Of a stretch of 64,000 nucleotides of DNA, positions 63,438-64,000 are shown in pieces. This stretch comes from Gammaproteobacteria bacterium UBA4421 (GTDB lineage Bacteria; Pseudomonadota; Gammaproteobacteria; Pseudomonadales; Azotimanducaceae): the NCBI GenBank assembly GCA_002389675.1, contig DGQF01000032.1, positions 1-64,000 on the forward strand. Direction: 5' to 3'. The translations under genes and the position numbers were made by a program. The notes below the pieces were generated by a model. It worked only from the letters and a program-made list of their open reading frames with translations. It had not been told where the DNA came from and ran no database searches. Each line of letters begins with the position of its first letter. The stretch's first letter is position 1.

Positions 63438-64000
63438 ATGGATACGAAAAGCATTCTTGCACAGGCTCAGGCGGCGGTTGCGTCGGCCTCACATCTGCGT
63501 GCGCTGGATGAAGTACGTGTTGCCTATCTGGGTAAAAAAGGTGCGTTGACTGATTTGCTCAAGGGACTGGGACGGTTGGATCCTTCTGATCGTCCCGCAG
63601 TGGGTGCTGCGATTAACGCCGCCAAGGGCGAATTGCAAGATGCCATTGAAGCCCGGCGTGTGATTATAGAGCAGGCGCAGTTGGCGAAAACATTGGCTGA
63701 AGATGCAGTTGATATCACGCTGCCTGGTCGTCGGGGGGGGGAAGGGGGACTTCATCCTGTGACTCAGGTGATGTATCGAATAGAAGCCTTGTTCGTTGGC
63801 GCCGGTTATGACGTGGTGTCGGGCCCCGAAATCGAAAATGATTATTATAATTTTGAAGCGCTAAATATTCCGGCGCACCACCCGGCGCGCGCGATGCACG
63901 ATACGTTTTATTTCGGGGACGGAACGTTGTTGCGAACGCATACCTCGCCCAGCCAAGTGCATACGATGGAGACCCAAGCGCCGCCCATACGGGTGATATG
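63438..64000 (+). CDS. pheS: Phenylalanyl-tRNA synthetase alpha subunit, 3' end cut by window
   Basis: First 187 codons of PheS, which charges tRNA-Phe together with PheT. The N-terminal coiled coil (about residues 5-80, with YLGKKGALT) is followed by LPGRR, GGLHPVTQV, SGPEIENDYYNFEALNIPAHHPAR (in part) and the ATP-site segment DTFYF. GGAG precedes the ATG. A nine-G tract at 63733-63741 keeps the reading frame. The frame remains open at the window end. Confidence 0.96.
   Translation, partial: MDTKSILAQAQAAVASASHLRALDEVRVAYLGKKGALTDLLKGLGRLDPSDRPAVGAAINAAKGELQDAIEARRVIIEQAQLAKTLAEDAVDITLPGRRGGEGGLHPVTQVMYRIEALFVGAGYDVVSGPEIENDYYNFEALNIPAHHPARAMHDTFYFGDGTLLRTHTSPSQVHTMETQAPPIRVI

Noticed and set aside
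63733..63741. Nine-G tract in pheS as a frameshift or phase-variation site
   Set aside because: The reading frame and PheS motifs continue through it without a break. A similar nine-base tract at 7259-7267 in oligopeptidase B also keeps frame.

Overview
The window looks like the chromosome of an aerobic gammaproteobacterium, probably a marine heterotroph; this is inferred from gene content, because no rRNA gene is present. Supporting points are the infC-rpmI-rplT-pheS translation block with a bacterial-type ATT start for infC, tRNA-Val(GAC), a TonB-dependent receptor, RND and MATE efflux pumps, PyrC, NudC and UvrB that align well by eye with proteobacterial proteins, and many acyl-CoA enzymes. 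Gene packing is dense, several convergent pairs overlap by a few bases, and I saw no insertion sequence, integrase, prophage or CRISPR array.

Region by region. 1-8.1 kb: the end of an acyl-CoA synthetase, a CDF metal exporter, an enoyl-CoA hydratase, a histone-deacetylase-like amidohydrolase, a small membrane protein coupled to a CoA-transferase, and oligopeptidase B. 8.2-16.5 kb: an AhpD-like protein, an SRAP protein, a hypothetical protein, a histidine phosphatase, a sulfurtransferase, a K+ channel with a zinc-ribbon tail, gamma-glutamyltransferase, a TerB-like protein and NudC. 16.6-22.7 kb: an aldo/keto reductase coupled to a TauD-type dioxygenase, facing a minus-strand run with a class III CoA-transferase, an exported-type Fe-S aldo/keto reductase, LarB and LarE (nickel-pincer cofactor enzymes). 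22.8-29.7 kb: a START-domain protein, two OFA-like MFS carriers, a DoxX-like protein, PyrC and a carotenoid oxygenase. 29.8-38.8 kb: a TPR lipoprotein, a patatin, a GDPD lipoprotein, a glycosyltransferase-like protein, an enoyl-CoA hydratase, a MaoC hydratase, a divergent GTP cyclohydrolase II followed by a PI-PLC-like lipoprotein, and an SDR. 38.8-47.5 kb: an acyl-CoA dehydrogenase, then a minus-strand FadR-type regulator, RND adaptor, RND permease and MATE run, with a DUF427 gene divergent across an intergenic region holding two dyads, one of which fits the FadR-family operator consensus. 47.5-55.5 kb: KorB/KorA, uvrB and a large TonB receptor. 55.8-61.7 kb: tRNA-Val, a KefB-like antiporter, an F420-type LLM oxidoreductase, an acylating aldehyde dehydrogenase, a PepSY protein and a DHRS1-like SDR. 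62.0-64.0 kb: infC, rpmI, rplT and the 5' part of pheS.

Taken together, the catabolic genes (acyl-CoA ligase, dehydrogenase, hydratases, CoA-transferases, KorAB) suggest growth on fatty acids or other carbon that enters as acyl-CoA. A second theme is hydrolysis of phospholipids and phosphodiesters by surface lipoproteins. No cluster here is clearly a new defence or biosynthetic system. The most unusual leads are the regulator-efflux locus with its operator, the LarB-LarE pair beside an exported Fe-S reductase, the divergent GTP cyclohydrolase II next to a lipoprotein, and the zinc-ribbon channel.
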